Part shown: one piece after another, positions 44,181 to 54,750 of the stretch
How the letters are laid out: every line of letters begins with the position of its first letter
Position numbering within the stretch: position 1 is the first letter of the stretch
Assembly: GCA_009760885.1 (NCBI GenBank)
Contig: CM019696.1
Coordinates: forward strand, 46,880,017-46,944,016
Direction of reading: 5' to 3'
DNA from: Achatina immaculata
Lineage: Eukaryota > Mollusca > Gastropoda > Stylommatophora > Achatinidae
DNA length: 64,000 nucleotides
Made by a program: the position numbers and the translations under genes
Notes under the pieces: model-generated
Seen by the model: the letters and a program-made list of their open reading frames with translations, nothing else
What the model was told of the DNA's origin: nothing
Databases searched by the model: none

Positions 44181-45161
44181 TTTAAAAACCGTGTGCAATA
44201 GCGTCCTAACAGCGTCCTAATGCGTGTCACATAGCAGGTGTCATGCGTGATATTTTATGTCAATTTCGTCTATACAGTTGTTATTTACCTAAGTCATTAT
44301 CTTCCTCTTTCATGTCGGAGGTTTTATTATGTCCTAGCTTTTCATTGTGTCTGCCTTTTCTCTTTGTCTTTTCTATGTTTTTTACGTGTCAACGTCCAAT
44401 GACCGCTCTGTTATCGCTGGACCATCCTACTTTCTGGCGTCCTTCCTTTGTATTACCTCTATCTCAGCGTCACTGAGTCTCGTCTTTTTCTATTCACTGT
44501 TTCCACTGTTTACTTTTGTTCGCGTCTTGTTCTAGTGTCATGGAAGTTTTATACCTTTCCCTTCCTTTTCTACCTACTTTTCTCTGTCACTATTCGATGT
44601 TACTATTTTGTTTACAGTATATTTTCATAATCATATTCCTTAATAATAATAACAACAACTAAAATCATTACTTACAAAGCCATGATATAGATTATTTTTA
44701 TCCTCAATTCTTTTTTGTCTTCAAATTATGTTTATCCTCAGTTCTTTTTATCCTCAATTCTTTTTGTCTTCAAATTATGTTTATCCTCAGTTCTCTTTCT
44801 CCTCGGTTTTTTTTTGTTTGTTTCAAATTCTTTATTGTTTTCAATTCTTTTCGTCCTCGCTTTTTTTGTGTCTTAGTTCATTTTGTGTTATTTTCTTTGC
44901 TATCGTCCCCGCATCCAGAACAAAAGCATAGCATAAACATAAATACTTCCTCTATGTAGATTGTAGGACATAAAATACGTGTTACAAATTACTACAAACC
45001 ATGCTGGATGAAAGAGAATGTGAGAGAGTTATGTGCTCATTTCCATTCCAATTCTCGGAGGAGGGTAGATGGCAGAGGTAATCTCTTGCTTCCTTCGGTA
45101 TTTGTCTTTACGAGCATTTCGCAGCTGCGGTTGTTACTGCAGCGGTGCTCGTCGTACTCAG
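44181..45161. other. unassigned T-rich sequence
   Basis: CAGTTCTTTTTATCCTCAAT-type phrases at 44700-44790 resemble the 32-bp array at 40915. No gene recognised. Confidence 0.4.
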
Positions 45162-45760
45162 GTAGATTTGTCGGTGAATTTCTTACTGCTTGGTTTCTTC
45201 CCATGTAGATTTGTTGGTGAATTTCTTACTGCTTAGTTTCATCTCATGTAGATTTGTCGGTGAATTTCTTACTGCTTAGTTTCATCTCATGTAGATTTGT
45301 TGGTGAATTTCTTACTGCTTAGTTTCATCTCATGTAGATTTGTCGGTGAATTTCTTACTGCTTAGTTTCATCTCATGTAGATTTGTTGGTGAATTTCTTA
45401 CTGCTTAGTTTCATCCCACGTAGATTTGTCAGTGAATTTCTTACTGCTTAGTTTCATCTCATGTAGATTTGTCAGTGAATTTCTTACTGCTTAGTTTCAT
45501 CCCACGTAGATTTGTCAGTGAATTTCTTACTGCTTCGTCTCTTTCTAAGTAGATTTGTGGGTGAATTTCTTACTGCTTAGTTTCTTTCCATGAATATTTT
45601 CCGTGAATTTCTTACTGTTTATTTTCTTCACATGTAACACATCTATTTTTCAGTGTGAATTTCTCACTGTTTCATTTCTTCCCATGCAGATTTGTCAATG
45701 GATTTCTTACTCTTCGTTTCTTCTCATATAGATTTGTCAGTGAATGTCTCATCGCTTCAT
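45162..45760. repeat. 43-bp minisatellite, about 14 copies
   Basis: Unit AGATTTGTCGGTGAATTTCT + TACTGCTTAGTTTCATCTCA + TGT. The first nine copies are near identical, the later ones (from 45540) diverged, with phrases such as TTTCTTCCCATG replacing the end. Confidence 0.93.
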
Positions 45761-46614
45761 TTCTTTCTCCGTATTACGTTTACTTACAGATTTCCCCACG
45801 AATGTACTTCTTTCTGTCGGCTGAATCATAGCGCCAGCCTTATCAGTAGCGCGTCCTCTGGTAGAACTGAGAAGGGGAACTTCTTCAAACAAAAAAACTG
45901 GAAGTCTATTCTGCGTTTCCAGCGCGGTACAGATGCTGTACCTGGCTAAAACGAGAATGTTCTGTCTGAAGTATGCTATCGTGCCAAATAAAGTTCGTCC
46001 TAACTGTCTATGGGAAATCGGCGAAGCTTGTTCTTGAACGACATAAGGGATGTTCTTATAGATTTTTTGCATAGAAACCGTATACATCTTCTTATTTCTA
46101 TTTACAACAGTTTCTTGCTCTTTTTTTTCCCATGTAGGGAATGTTAAATGTGATGACATTTCCATGTTGGAAAACAGGTTCAGAAGCAGGTGTGTGTGTT
46201 AAACGTGTGTATGGGTATCTTTGAGGTGTTCGGCTTCTCTCGTGGCTGAGTCCACGAATATTAGAGTAGCATTTGTCCAACAGGGTAATAGCAACCAACG
46301 CTTTGTTCTTTGCAAGGAAGAGTCTGTATGTGCATTCGTTTTATGTCTTAACTCTTTTTACTCCAAGACAACACTGGCCGGGTTGGTAGATTTTGAGCGT
46401 CTACGCCAAGCAATTCTCAATGCGATTTTTAAGCAAAGTCTAAATAACATTAAAAGTAGAACATTTCTAACTCAACCCATTTTTTAAAAAATTATTTTAA
46501 AAAAAGACAACAGAAATCTTATAGATGGCAACCTTCCAGTTTCTTTTTAGTAAAATCTCTCATCAAAGTTTATTCCGGCAGAGCATAGGAGTTAATTCAT
46601 GAGTGAATGAGTTA
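45761..46614. other. unassigned sequence
   Basis: The minus-strand open frame 45749-46165 (138 codons) is the longest non-repetitive frame here. I see no known motif in it. Confidence 0.35.
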
Positions 46615-46686
46615 CGAGGGTCATACCGAAAGTCGTGAGCAAATATTTTTTAAAACTTTAAAACACGACTTTCGGTATGACCCTCG
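46615..46686. mobile_element. perfect 23-bp inverted repeat, possible mariner-like end pair
   Basis: Arms CGAGGGTCATACCGAAAGTC+GTG (46615-46637) and its exact reverse complement (46664-46686), with a 26-bp AT-rich loop. The left arm is preceded by TTA, so a TA lies next to CGAGGGT as in many Tc1/mariner ends. The right arm is followed by GAAG, so the TA duplication is not intact. Either two transposon ends have been joined with nearly everything between them deleted, or this is a small hairpin element. Confidence 0.45.
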
Positions 46687-47209
46687 GAAGATGTGGTTCT
46701 TGTTTGGTCCTGTAGCTGGAGCTGTGCACACAAGCAGCGGTTCCTCTTTCTCTGAGTGTTTAACCACCTGGAGGGCGAATTTTAAAAGATTTAATTCTGT
46801 GTGTGGTCGATGAACTGTACCACCGATTTGCATCCAGGACAGACGCTGAATGAAAGGTCGTTACATCTTGGTACTGGAAATTCTCTGAAGTGCACTTACT
46901 TTCTCCTGGTCGGCACATGTTCTCTTGATTTGGAGGCTCTGAGAGGGTCTCTACCAGCTACTCAAGAGTATAGTTTTTTGTGTGTTTAATTGTTGCTTCA
47001 ATAGTTTCATCTTCCTTGATAAAGACATTGAATGAAAAATGCATTTGTTCCTGTCTTGTCTTGCCTCCTTCCTCATGTACCTTTCAGTGTTGATGGGATA
47101 AATAAATGCCTTGATAGGACTCGTAGATCTGAGTCCATTAATGGGGTATTTAAGGTTTTTGTACTTTCCTTCCTCCATCTCTTTCATGAGCGGTCTCTCT
47201 TATTATTGC
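46687..47209. other. unassigned sequence
   Basis: No gene recognised. Minus-strand frames 46951-47187 and 46621-46833 lack motifs. Confidence 0.35.
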
Positions 47210-47640
47210 CTACAAAACTTAGCGTCAAATGCTTTCCGTGGTATAGTGTCTGGTGGTAGGGATGTATAGTGTTCAAAGCATCTGACTTGTTTCTGGATGT
47301 ACTGTAGTACTGGTGTTACTCCAGCCTTTGCCCCGATGGCGTCGTTCTGATTTGGTATCTCCATGTTACATTTAGTATTCTTTTTAAACATCTCATTTCT
47401 GTCTTGATGATTTTTCTTTTGGTTTGTAGCTGTTAGTGTCCATGTTTGACGTTTACTGTGTTTGTCTGACATTGGTAGCACAGAGCTGGAAAGGGGGGGG
47501 GGGAATATTGTGTGTTAGAGTGCCTTATGTGTTCTAGTTGTGATCTGTTTGTTTTCGGTAAAGGTGCCATTTGTCCAGTGACCTTATTTGCTTTATTGAT
47601 TCTGTTCTCAATTTCAGCATCGATTTTCTCAAAAGTATTT
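47210..47640 (-). mobile_element. LINE-K: RT C-terminal fragment
   Basis: The minus strand reads KIDAEIENRINKANKVTGQM (about 47570-47640). Then, after frameshifts, TWTLTATNQKK, EMRCLKRILNVTWRYQIR, AKAGVTPVLQYIQKQVRCFE and SLPPDTIPRKAFDAK. This order (rotating IDxEIxxRIxKA, ETWTL, EMxFLRxILxVT, GVTPLLxxIxxxxLxxFGH, P..P..A.DA) matches a class of RTE-like RT C-termini. LINE-J's tail abuts its 5' side, so LINE-J probably inserted into it. Confidence 0.6.
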
Positions 47641-47707
47641 GAATGCTTCATCATCATCATCATCATCATCATCTGCCTTCTTCAGTTGGAAGGTTGGCGG
47701 TAATGAA

Positions 47708-48117
47708 TCTCCAGTTTCCTCTCTCTCCCTCGCCTTGATGATACACTCATTCAGGCTGTATCCTGTCCAGTTTCCTCTCTCTCCCTCGCCTTGATGACAC
47801 ACTCATTCAGGCTGTATCCTGTCCAGTTTCCTCTCTCTCCCTCGCCTTGATGATACACTCTCATTCAGGCTGTATCCTGTCCAGTTTCCTCTCTCCCTCG
47901 CCTTGATGATACACTCTCATTCAGGCTGTATCCTGTCCAGTTTCCTCTCTCTCCCTCGCCTTGATGATACACTCTCATTCAGGCTGTATCCTGTCCAGTT
48001 TCCTCTCTCTCCCTCGCCTTGATGATACACTCTCATTCAGGCTGTATCCTGTCCAGTTTCCTCTCTCTCCCTCGCCTTGATGATACACTCTCATTCAGGC
48101 TGTATCCTGTCCAGTTT
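47708..48117. repeat. 59-bp minisatellite formed inside the LINE-J RT ORF, 7 copies
   Basis: Unit (on + strand) TCCAGTTTCCTCTCTCTCCC + TCGCCTTGATGATACACTCT + CATTCAGGCTGTATCCTG. On the minus strand one unit encodes NWTGYSLNECIIKARERG, the C-terminal RT segment. The single-copy sequence on both sides continues the protein (RGRQRCRWGDNTRNW before, NWRFITANLP after). Each unit is bounded by AAACTGGA, which also occurs at both original borders. First-to-last units are nearly identical, with 2-bp CT indels. Confidence 0.93.
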
Positions 48118-48493
48118 CGTGTGTTATCTCCCCATCTACATCTCTGCCTACCTCTCGCTCTTTTTCCTTCCGTCTTTAGTTACACGAGGTTGACCAAGTC
48201 TGGGATGGTCATTAATGGTTCTCGTTGCTTAAAATCGCGGGCTCAGCCTTGCTATGATCGAATGGTCACAATGAAAATGTGTCTTCTGATATGGCCCAAG
48301 TATTTTGTTTTCTTGATTTCGTTTCTTTGAGAAGTTTGCGTTGCACTTGTAGTTGCATCAATACGTGTACATTTGTTCTATTCGTTTTCCGTGTTATATG
48401 ACTTACTTTCTCTGTAGATTCATATTTCTACTGTATTTATCCTTCTATCCAGTTTATATTTATAGTTTCTGATTCTGCTCTGTACAGTAGTGC
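48118..48493 (-). pseudogene. decayed LINE-J RT body between array and LINE-E insertion
   Basis: Minus-strand remains include KYLGHIRRH-like text near 48300 and GKRARGRQRCRWGD near 48140. Frames shift often. Confidence 0.6.
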
Positions 48494-48504
48494 AGAATAG
48501 ATAT

Positions 48505-48814
48505 CTCTTTCTGTCTCTGAACCTTAAGTGCCCAGGGCACATGGGGCTTCCGCAAGGATTTTCCACAAACGCCTGTCCTTTGCCTTTTTTTCTGCTTTTG
48601 CCCAGGTGAATCCTCTATTGCTCAACATCCTTTCTGTTGTTCTTCTCCATGTCTCTTTTGGTCTACCCTTACTTCTGTTCCCCTGTGGTGTCCATCTTAG
48701 TGCTGTTTTTGGTAGTGAGTTATCAGTCATTCGGAGCACATGTCCCAACCATCGCCAGCGACTTTCCTCAATAATTGCTGTCAATGGCTTCATCTGCATC
48801 TCTGCCAACAAGAT
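48505..48814 (-). mobile_element. LINE-E copy 3 inserted in LINE-J
   Basis: The minus strand reads LLAEMQMKPLTAIIEESRWR, RMTDNSLPKTALRWTPQGNR, ERMLSNRGFTWAKAEKKAKD and CALGT-stop, then GTTCAGAGACAGAAAGAG. It is flanked by 11-bp repeats AGAATAGATAT (48494-48504) and AGAACAGATAT (48815-48825), one mismatch. Removing it restores reading continuity of LINE-J across QCYICSALLY. Confidence 0.88.
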
Positions 48815-49005
48815 AGAACAGATATAGCATTGTGTAAATCTTATTTTTGTTTTTGTGGACAGACTCCTGGATAATAACATTGACTTCTTGCTACTGAATG
48901 TATGTTTTGACATTCATATTTATTTTTGTTATCTCCCCTCACATCTCTCGTCCTTGTTTAATATATGCCCTAGGTATCTGTGGCTTGTCACATGAAAGGC
49001 TTCAC

Positions 49006-49320
49006 TTGTTTGTTAATGCTTGTTCTACATTTTTACGCTCTCGTATCTTTGTTTCTTTTGTCGTTCCTTCTCAGTTTTGCTTTTTTTTCCTTCTATCGTT
49101 TTAGTGAAAGTGCGGAATAAGCTAGGAATGTCTCTATTCGTAATGAAGACAGAGGCCAGGTTTATCTTTCATTTTCTTCTCTTTTATTTTCAGTTTTCCG
49201 TATGTTTCTCATCTTTGCTGGATAATACCGAGTCAAGGATTTCAGTTTTCTGTAGCCTCTAGAACGTGATCAGGTGCTGTGATAAAGAAAAATATGAGAT
49301 CTTAGTTGCTCTTTGCTTGC
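49006..49320. other. unassigned sequence
   Basis: Possibly further LINE-J 5' sequence, too diverged to tell. Confidence 0.3.
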
Positions 49321-49385
49321 GAGCTTCTTCTACCGAGCTAAAGGTCTTGAGTTCAAATCTCGTGTTCATTTTTTTTCTGTGCTAC
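49310..49385 (+). mobile_element. tRNA-like SINE remnant
   Basis: GCGAGCTTCTTCTACCGAGC (A-box side weak), GGTCTTGAGTTCAAATCTCG (B box), then GTTCATTTTTTTTCTGTGC. The spacing is tRNA-like; the fold is not convincing as a gene. Confidence 0.4.
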
Positions 49386-50394
49386 AATAGCTCAGAGTAA
49401 CATCATGAAATCGAAAAATAAAAGTAGCAATTTTATATTTTGAGGCGGTGTATAAAGTTTCATGCGCATCTCGCACAGATTATTCTGCTTGTGCTGCAGC
49501 GCCGCTTAGAGGGAACATAGACTGGCACAGGGAGGAGGTCAGACACTGAGTAAAGTTCGCTACTATAAAATGTTACACGACGAATACATGTCTACCATCA
49601 CTTTAAAATACTAACAAAATTCAGTTTAGCACCGTAAATGTGTGGAAATTAATTTTAAAACTATGAATCGCAACGCAATAAACAAAGAATCGTACCGTAA
49701 TAACTGCTCAGTGGCACACAAAGTGCATACATACACACACTCACGTCCGTAGTTTATTGTAACTTAGACGTGTAAAGTATAGCACTGCTAGCAGCACCAC
49801 TGCAGTCGATAAACGCGATACGTACGGCCCAACAGCGACCAACAGCGGCCGAGTTCGGCTATTTGCCCGTTTTTTTTTTCGTTTGGGATCTTGACCGACC
49901 GTAGATCGGGTGGCCGTAAACCGGGAGATAACTATACCGGTAAACATTTCTGCTTTACACAAATTATAGCACTCTTTCACTCAAATTTCTGTTTTCTTTC
50001 GTTTCTACCTTCTGGCACAGCAAGACCAATTATTTTGAAACTTTACTACATGCGCCCAATCGTACACGCAAAAAATATTATAAAGCCAATCGGTATTTGA
50101 TGGATGAAATTTTTAACTTTCAAAAAAATCTGGCAAGACAAGACTTGGTTTGATAATGAGAGCGTCAAACTAACGAAGAAAGCGAAATGAATATCTTAAA
50201 AGCGATTCGAGAAAGGGCAGTCAGGAATTGCGAAAGGATCTTTGAAACGGTAATTAGCGGGGTTTTTGTTTTTTTTTTCGGTTTACGCTACGAGAAGCTT
50301 GAGGACTGGACAAAAAAAAATTCCCGATTTTTAGACAGATAAATCAGCTTTGTTTTATTTTGCCCGAGCTTTACTGTAGGTATATCTGATAAGG
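49386..50394. other. unassigned, CpG-containing sequence
   Basis: 49780-49960 is CpG-richer than its surroundings (GATACGTACGGCCC, GCGGCCGAGTTCGG, GACCGACCGTAGATCGGG). It may be unique DNA near a regulatory region; no exon recognised. Confidence 0.35.
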
Positions 50395-50690
50395 TAGAAG
50401 GTACAATCTCCCTTTCCACGCCAATAAGGCATATTGGGGTTACGGTGTTAGTCCCGTCTTTGCAAGATCATCGGCACATGAAACTGTGACAGGGTCAGTA
50501 GCACGCCTGGTCACATTTACCATCCCAGATTTCTCTGGTAACCATTTTTTTAGAGGCTTGGAAGGCCCGGGGTGGGGTGGGGTGGGGGGGGGGGGGCTTT
50601 TTGGTGAGGTGGTACCAAGAAAAAAAAATCCCCACCGCTGGGATCTGAACCGGGTACCGCCGGATTTGTAAACCTAACCACTCACCTAAC
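50395..50690 (-). mobile_element. SINE-like element with tRNA-like head
   Basis: On the minus strand the head (50690-50630) contains TTACAAATCCGGCGGTACCC and GGTTCAGATCCCAGC (B-box-like). The body has CCAAGCCTCTAAAAAAATGG, AGAGAAATCTGGGATGG and CTGTCACAGTTTCATGTGCC. The end has GGACTAACACCGTAACCCC. The last part recurs in related form at 61030-61090 and 32710-32790. G runs within the body vary. Confidence 0.5.
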
Positions 50691-50728
50691 CACTCACCTA
50701 ACCACTCACCTAACTACTCACCTAACCA
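50668..50728. repeat. 11-bp tandem repeat CACCTAACCACT, 5 copies
   Basis: AACCACTCACCT repeated at the 5' border of the SINE-like element. Confidence 0.9.
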
Positions 50729-51339
50729 GGCACCATTGTATATCTAGTATCTTTCCCATATTTATTGTGAAAAATTGGTGACGTCTCTTCAAAAGTTCCT
50801 ATTTTGTTCCATATCTTTTCGTTTTTTTTCTCTTTATTTTCTTTGTCCTGAGTTCGCTTTTTACCTCCCCCGCGCCCCCCCCCCCCCCCCGGCTACTTTT
50901 TATCAAATTTCATTTGCTAATTTTCTGTCATGCAAATCATCATTAACGCTTTTCAGTTCCTCGTCGTTTCTTCTTTGCCGTCATCTGCATGATTATTAAA
51001 CATGGTCTCCGTTATCTTCTTGTTGCGCTGTTGTTCATCCATCCATGTCCTAAGTCGTCGATCGACTAAGCAATCACTGCCCAGTACGCTCTGTGGCGTC
51101 TTGCAGGCCAGCAACATATCCTCTACGCCTCCCACAGTCTGCGACTAGCCTTTGCATTGTGCCCCTTTGTGCTATATGCTACTCAACTCTGCTTCTATAG
51201 TCTAAGCTGTTTTAGCGATGTTGTTGGCATCTCTACAAAGCTCATACCAATCCAATTCCAGCGTGTTTTTAAAACTGTTATGGCGTGCATATCTTCTAGG
51301 TCACATTTGGGTACACACGTCTCTAGCATTTATTCTTTA
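50729..51339. other. unassigned sequence
   Basis: C19-type run near 50874-50890. No gene recognised. Confidence 0.4.
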
Positions 51340-51351
51340 TGGCCATTAAAT

Positions 51352-51545
51352 GTCTCGAAAAACCGGTCATGACTGGAAAGCTAAATGGCAAAAGAAAGAG
51401 AGGGCAGAGCAGACAGAAGTACCTGGATGTCCTGACAGCATGGTTTGGTGAGAAAACAACAACTGAACTGATTAGAGACACGGAAGACCGAGCGAGGTGG
51501 AGAGAGATGACTGCCTACGCTTACATGCATAGCACTGATCAGATC
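51352..51545 (+). mobile_element. LINE-G: 3' end of an RT ORF
   Basis: The frame reads TGKLNGKRKRGQSRQKYLDV, LTAWFGEKTTTELIRDTEDR and ARWREMTAYAYMHST, the usual RT C-terminal layout (GKRxRGxxRxxxxDxLxxW...DRxxWRxM). It is flanked by 12-bp repeats TGGCCATTAAAT (51340-51351) and TGGCCGTTAAAT (51546-51557), one mismatch. The short tail is CACTGATCAGATC. Confidence 0.83.
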
Positions 51546-51557
51546 TGGCCGTTAAAT

Positions 51558-52866
51558 ATTCAAAATCTTTCAGAGGCAGGTTGTGTGGAATGAGGATGAT
51601 TTGCCCATTTCCTTTTCAGTTGTTCTCCAGCATTCTGGTTCATGGAGTGGATAATACGCAACTTTGGTACAGCTTTATTGGTTCTAGTACTGTACAGGAT
51701 CTCCTGTGTTGTTGGTGGAAGACGGACGTCCTGTTCTGCAGTGGCGGTAGGTCGCATTTGACCGTTACAAGCTCTCACGAGCAACAGTCCGATTGTTATA
51801 TTTGATATTGACCTGTATGTTTGCGCTGCCGGTTGAAAGTGCTGGCACGATGCTGTGGCTCTTCGCTGTTTGCCTGAGCGTGGTGCGAACAGAAGTGCAT
51901 AAACGTGTCGAATGTGCAACAGTGTCGTCGCCATTGCTTTCACGATGGAGGTAGGTTCTGTGTGGTGAGTTACTGAGTTTTAGTGCTATGGCACCACTGT
52001 GAGCTGTGAACCTCGCATAGACAACATCGATGATTCTTGGTTATGCCTATACAGTCAGTGGTGAACTCTGATGGTCTTTCTGTGTCCTGCTTCGGCTTGG
52101 CGCCTTAGCTACGGAGTTCGTGCCGAGAGCGACTCTGACTGGTTTCGCATGTGGACTATTGTAGGTCCTAAAATGGCGTCCTCACTGGGTGACTCATCAT
52201 CAAGGACTGATACGAAGGACCAATGATGAACATTCTTTGCGATATTCACTTTCACAGGCGGTGGAGCGATGATGATAGCATCTCGCTCGCTGAGTTACCG
52301 AGAATCTAACACTGAATACTGATGGAAGACATTATCTTTTTACTACGCCTTTATGAGAAGATTGTAGCAATCATCTTCTACTTTATTTGCATTTATTTTC
52401 TTCCATTGGCGAAGTGATGAACTACGAAGTTCATTTCCTGGACGCTGCAGAGGGGTGGAGATTCACTGCCCTGGCCACGTGTCACAATGAAATATTCATT
52501 TGATGTCACAGAATGGGAAATCCATTGAATGGCTCAGAATGGAAAAATATTTCTTTGGCGGGACTTTGGAAGGAATTCCTATGATACTTAATTGGGAAGG
52601 GGAGGGGGGAATTAATTTGAAAAGCGCATTGCTGGAAGCTGTTACTTTATCCGGGATTTCCCTTCATATCTCGGGTTCTGTTCCGGCTACAAGTTTGTCA
52701 GGAGCATGTCGATTAGATATTTTTTAGTCGATTCTCCATTGATGAGACTAGAATTTTGAGCCAGCGGCCTAAAAAAAAAAAGTTTAGAAACGGGCATGTA
52801 GTTCTTTACGTCTTTTTGTTTTCTTCATGTTGCTTTGATTATCACGTGGCTTCTGTGCAGTTAGCC
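51558..52866. other. unassigned sequence
   Basis: The longest non-repetitive frame is 51560-51943 on the minus strand (127 codons), with no recognisable motif. GCTACGGAGTTCGTGC near 52110 is also found near 11197. Confidence 0.35.
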
Positions 52867-52867
52867 A

Positions 52868-53104
52868 CAGTTACATGGAGAATAGCCGCAGTTACATGGA
52901 GAATAGTCGCAGTTACATGGAGAATAGCCGCAGTTACATGGAGAATAGCCGCAGTTACATGGAGAATAGCCGCAGTTACATGGAGAATAGCCGCAGTTAC
53001 ATGGAGAATAGTCGCAGTTACATGGAGAATAGTCGCAGTTACATGGATAATAGCCACAGTTACATGGAGAATAGTCACAGTTACATGGAGAATAGTCACA
53101 ATTA
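52868..53104. repeat. 21-bp minisatellite, 11 copies
   Basis: Unit CAGTTACATGGAGAATAGCC + G. A 21-bp period without stops opens both strands (SYMENSR and ILHVTAA repeats). These are artefacts. The unit resembles the 3' end of VNTR-1 (GCAGTTACAGGGAGATAA). Confidence 0.95.
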
Positions 53105-53500
53105 GATCAGGAGCTGGCGCTGATTTCAAGCATGGCTTGAGGAATGAGTAGACAGAGCTATCAGAGACCTCCAGATGCTAGAGGGTTCTGTAGTTTTCCA
53201 AATTAGGAAAGACAAGCAGTCAAAGATGAAAAGTGGTAAATGAATGTATTACATCTCTTCAAAGAAGTTCGTCATATTCAGTAGTGGATTGTCTGTTCGG
53301 CTGAACAGGCTTAAGCGTGGAGATGGAAGAACAAAGGGCCCCAGGTGAAGAAGTAGATGACTGCTGTGGGAACTGTACATTAAGAGATGATTAGTAAAGA
53401 TCGGAAGAGGGCAGGAGCGGCCGGGGGTGGGGGTAGGGGGGGGGGGTCTTACTAAGTTTAGCCTAAGGGTCAAAATAGGTTTAAAGACTTTATCCGTTAT
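53105..53500. other. unassigned sequence
   Basis: G-rich run 53420-53445. No gene recognised. Confidence 0.4.
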
Positions 53501-54076
53501 GGCAGTCAGCGGCCCATATCTGATATACTATCATCAGGGTTAGCGACTCACAGCTGACATATTACGCGTAGCATCAAGGTTAGAGACTCATAGGTAGTAT
53601 ATTAGCATCGGGGTTAGCGACTCATAGGTGATATGTTAGCATCAGGGTTAGCGACTCATAGCTGATATGTTAGCATCAGGGTTAGCGACTCATAGGTGAT
53701 ATGTTAGCATCAGGGTTAGCGACTCATAGGTGATATGTTAGCATCATGGTCAGCGACTCATAGGAGACATGCTAGTGTCAAGGTTAGTGACTCATAGCCG
53801 ACCAAGACCCTGTCCCACCTCTCTGTTAGTACCCCTCAATAGCAGGCCTAGTCTAGCTATTATGGCAGGGATCACCACAGCCCCCATGGTGGATGAGCCC
53901 ACTAAAGAAGTATATCACTTCCTCCTCTTTTTTACCTCCACTCTGGGAATGGACAAAAATAGCACCCGTAACCCCCTCCCACTCCGACATGAAGTTGTGC
54001 TTCAACATATTCACCACATTGGCTGCAAAATGCACCATCTCGCAGTTACATGGATGTAGTACAAGAAGAAGAAGAA
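53501..54076 (+). mobile_element. VNTR-1 element, copy 5 (about eight 34-bp units, AAG tail)
   Basis: GGCAGTCAGCGGCCCATATC head. Positions 53521-53799 carry about eight 34-bp units (GATATGTTAGCATCAGGGTT + AGCGACTCATAGGT), the second with a short insertion. The core (CAAGACCCTGTCCCACCTCT, CCCCATGGTGGATGAG, TAACCCCCTCCCACTCC) is followed by TCGCAGTTACATGGATGTAG and AAGAAGAAGAAG. This copy's units share private variants not seen in copy 3, so each element expanded its own repeat. Confidence 0.82.
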
Positions 54077-54677
54077 CTGTGGATGTTGATCATAACGACA
54101 AAGCTCATGAAATCTTATAGTCAGAAAATTCAGTCCATAAGGAAAGAAAGAAGGAAAGAAAGAAAGAAAGAAAAGAAAAGAAAAGAAGGAATTTCAGACA
54201 GAAGATAAAATACGTAAACCGTCTGACCAAGTGGCACAAGAAAAAAAATCCTGATTTGAAATAACAAGGACAGAAGAAGACGGAGAAGTATTTATGCCCA
54301 GTCCTTTAAAGCTCGGTAGTTTATGAATTTATTCATGAAGGTTCTTTGTCTTCATCACAACGCTATCTCCATCAAATCCATCACTGCTTATTCTCTTTCA
54401 GAAAAAAAAAAATTAAATGACTCATTTTGTATGCTCTCAAATACATAACCCTGGAGTTTTGAGTGCATTTTCTGTTCCTTAAAACTATGAAAAATTTCTA
54501 AAGTAATTTTTAGGTAACTCTCTGGAGAATTCCCATATTACAACGACCTATCGACACTTCAACGGAATTCCAACGCAGGTCATTTAAACTGCGATTATAT
54601 GAGGTCATGTGACAGAAGTGATGTGTCTAGTGTCAAGTTCCAGAACGCAATGTATCAGAATATTGTAATTTTCATTG
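54077..54677. other. unassigned sequence with (GAAA)n
   Basis: (GAAA)n at 54140-54187. No gene recognised. Confidence 0.5.
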
Positions 54678-54750
54678 ATTCATTTATTCATTCATCCATT
54701 CAGCCTTTCCGAGTCATTGCGGCTCACTGCTGCAGACAAGACTTGTCTCC
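54678..54750 (-). mobile_element. LINE-L: 3' end of an RT ORF leading out of the 38-bp satellite
   Basis: The minus strand, leaving the satellite, reads RTEREEGRQ or, in the neighbouring frame, KNREEGRQVLSAAVSRNDSE + RLNE then a stop and TGAATGAATAAATGAAT. A DR/NREEWR-like block, a short C-terminal extension and a GAAT tail are the usual 3' structure of RTE-like elements. Only this end is recognisable. Confidence 0.5.

Larger units (their letters stand above)
47648..49005 (-). mobile_element. LINE-J: RT C-terminal region carrying an expanded 59-bp repeat and a LINE-E insertion
   Basis: On the minus strand: SHRYLGHILNKDERCEG (about 48960), SKKSMLLSRSLSTKTKIRFT + QCYICS, then the LINE-E insertion, then ALLYRAES, KTNRTNVHVL and a decayed stretch. 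GKRARGRQRCRWGDNTRNW and TGYS follow, leading into the tandem array 47708-48117. The array exits as YSLNECIIKARERGNWRFIT + ANLPTEEGR, a stop, and the (ATG)n tail (47648-47671). Without the array and the insertion this is an ordinary RTE-like 3' end. Confidence 0.82.

Noticed and set aside
45749..46165. host protein exon (138-codon minus frame)
   Set aside because: No recognisable motif, no splice signals at its ends; kept only as unassigned sequence.
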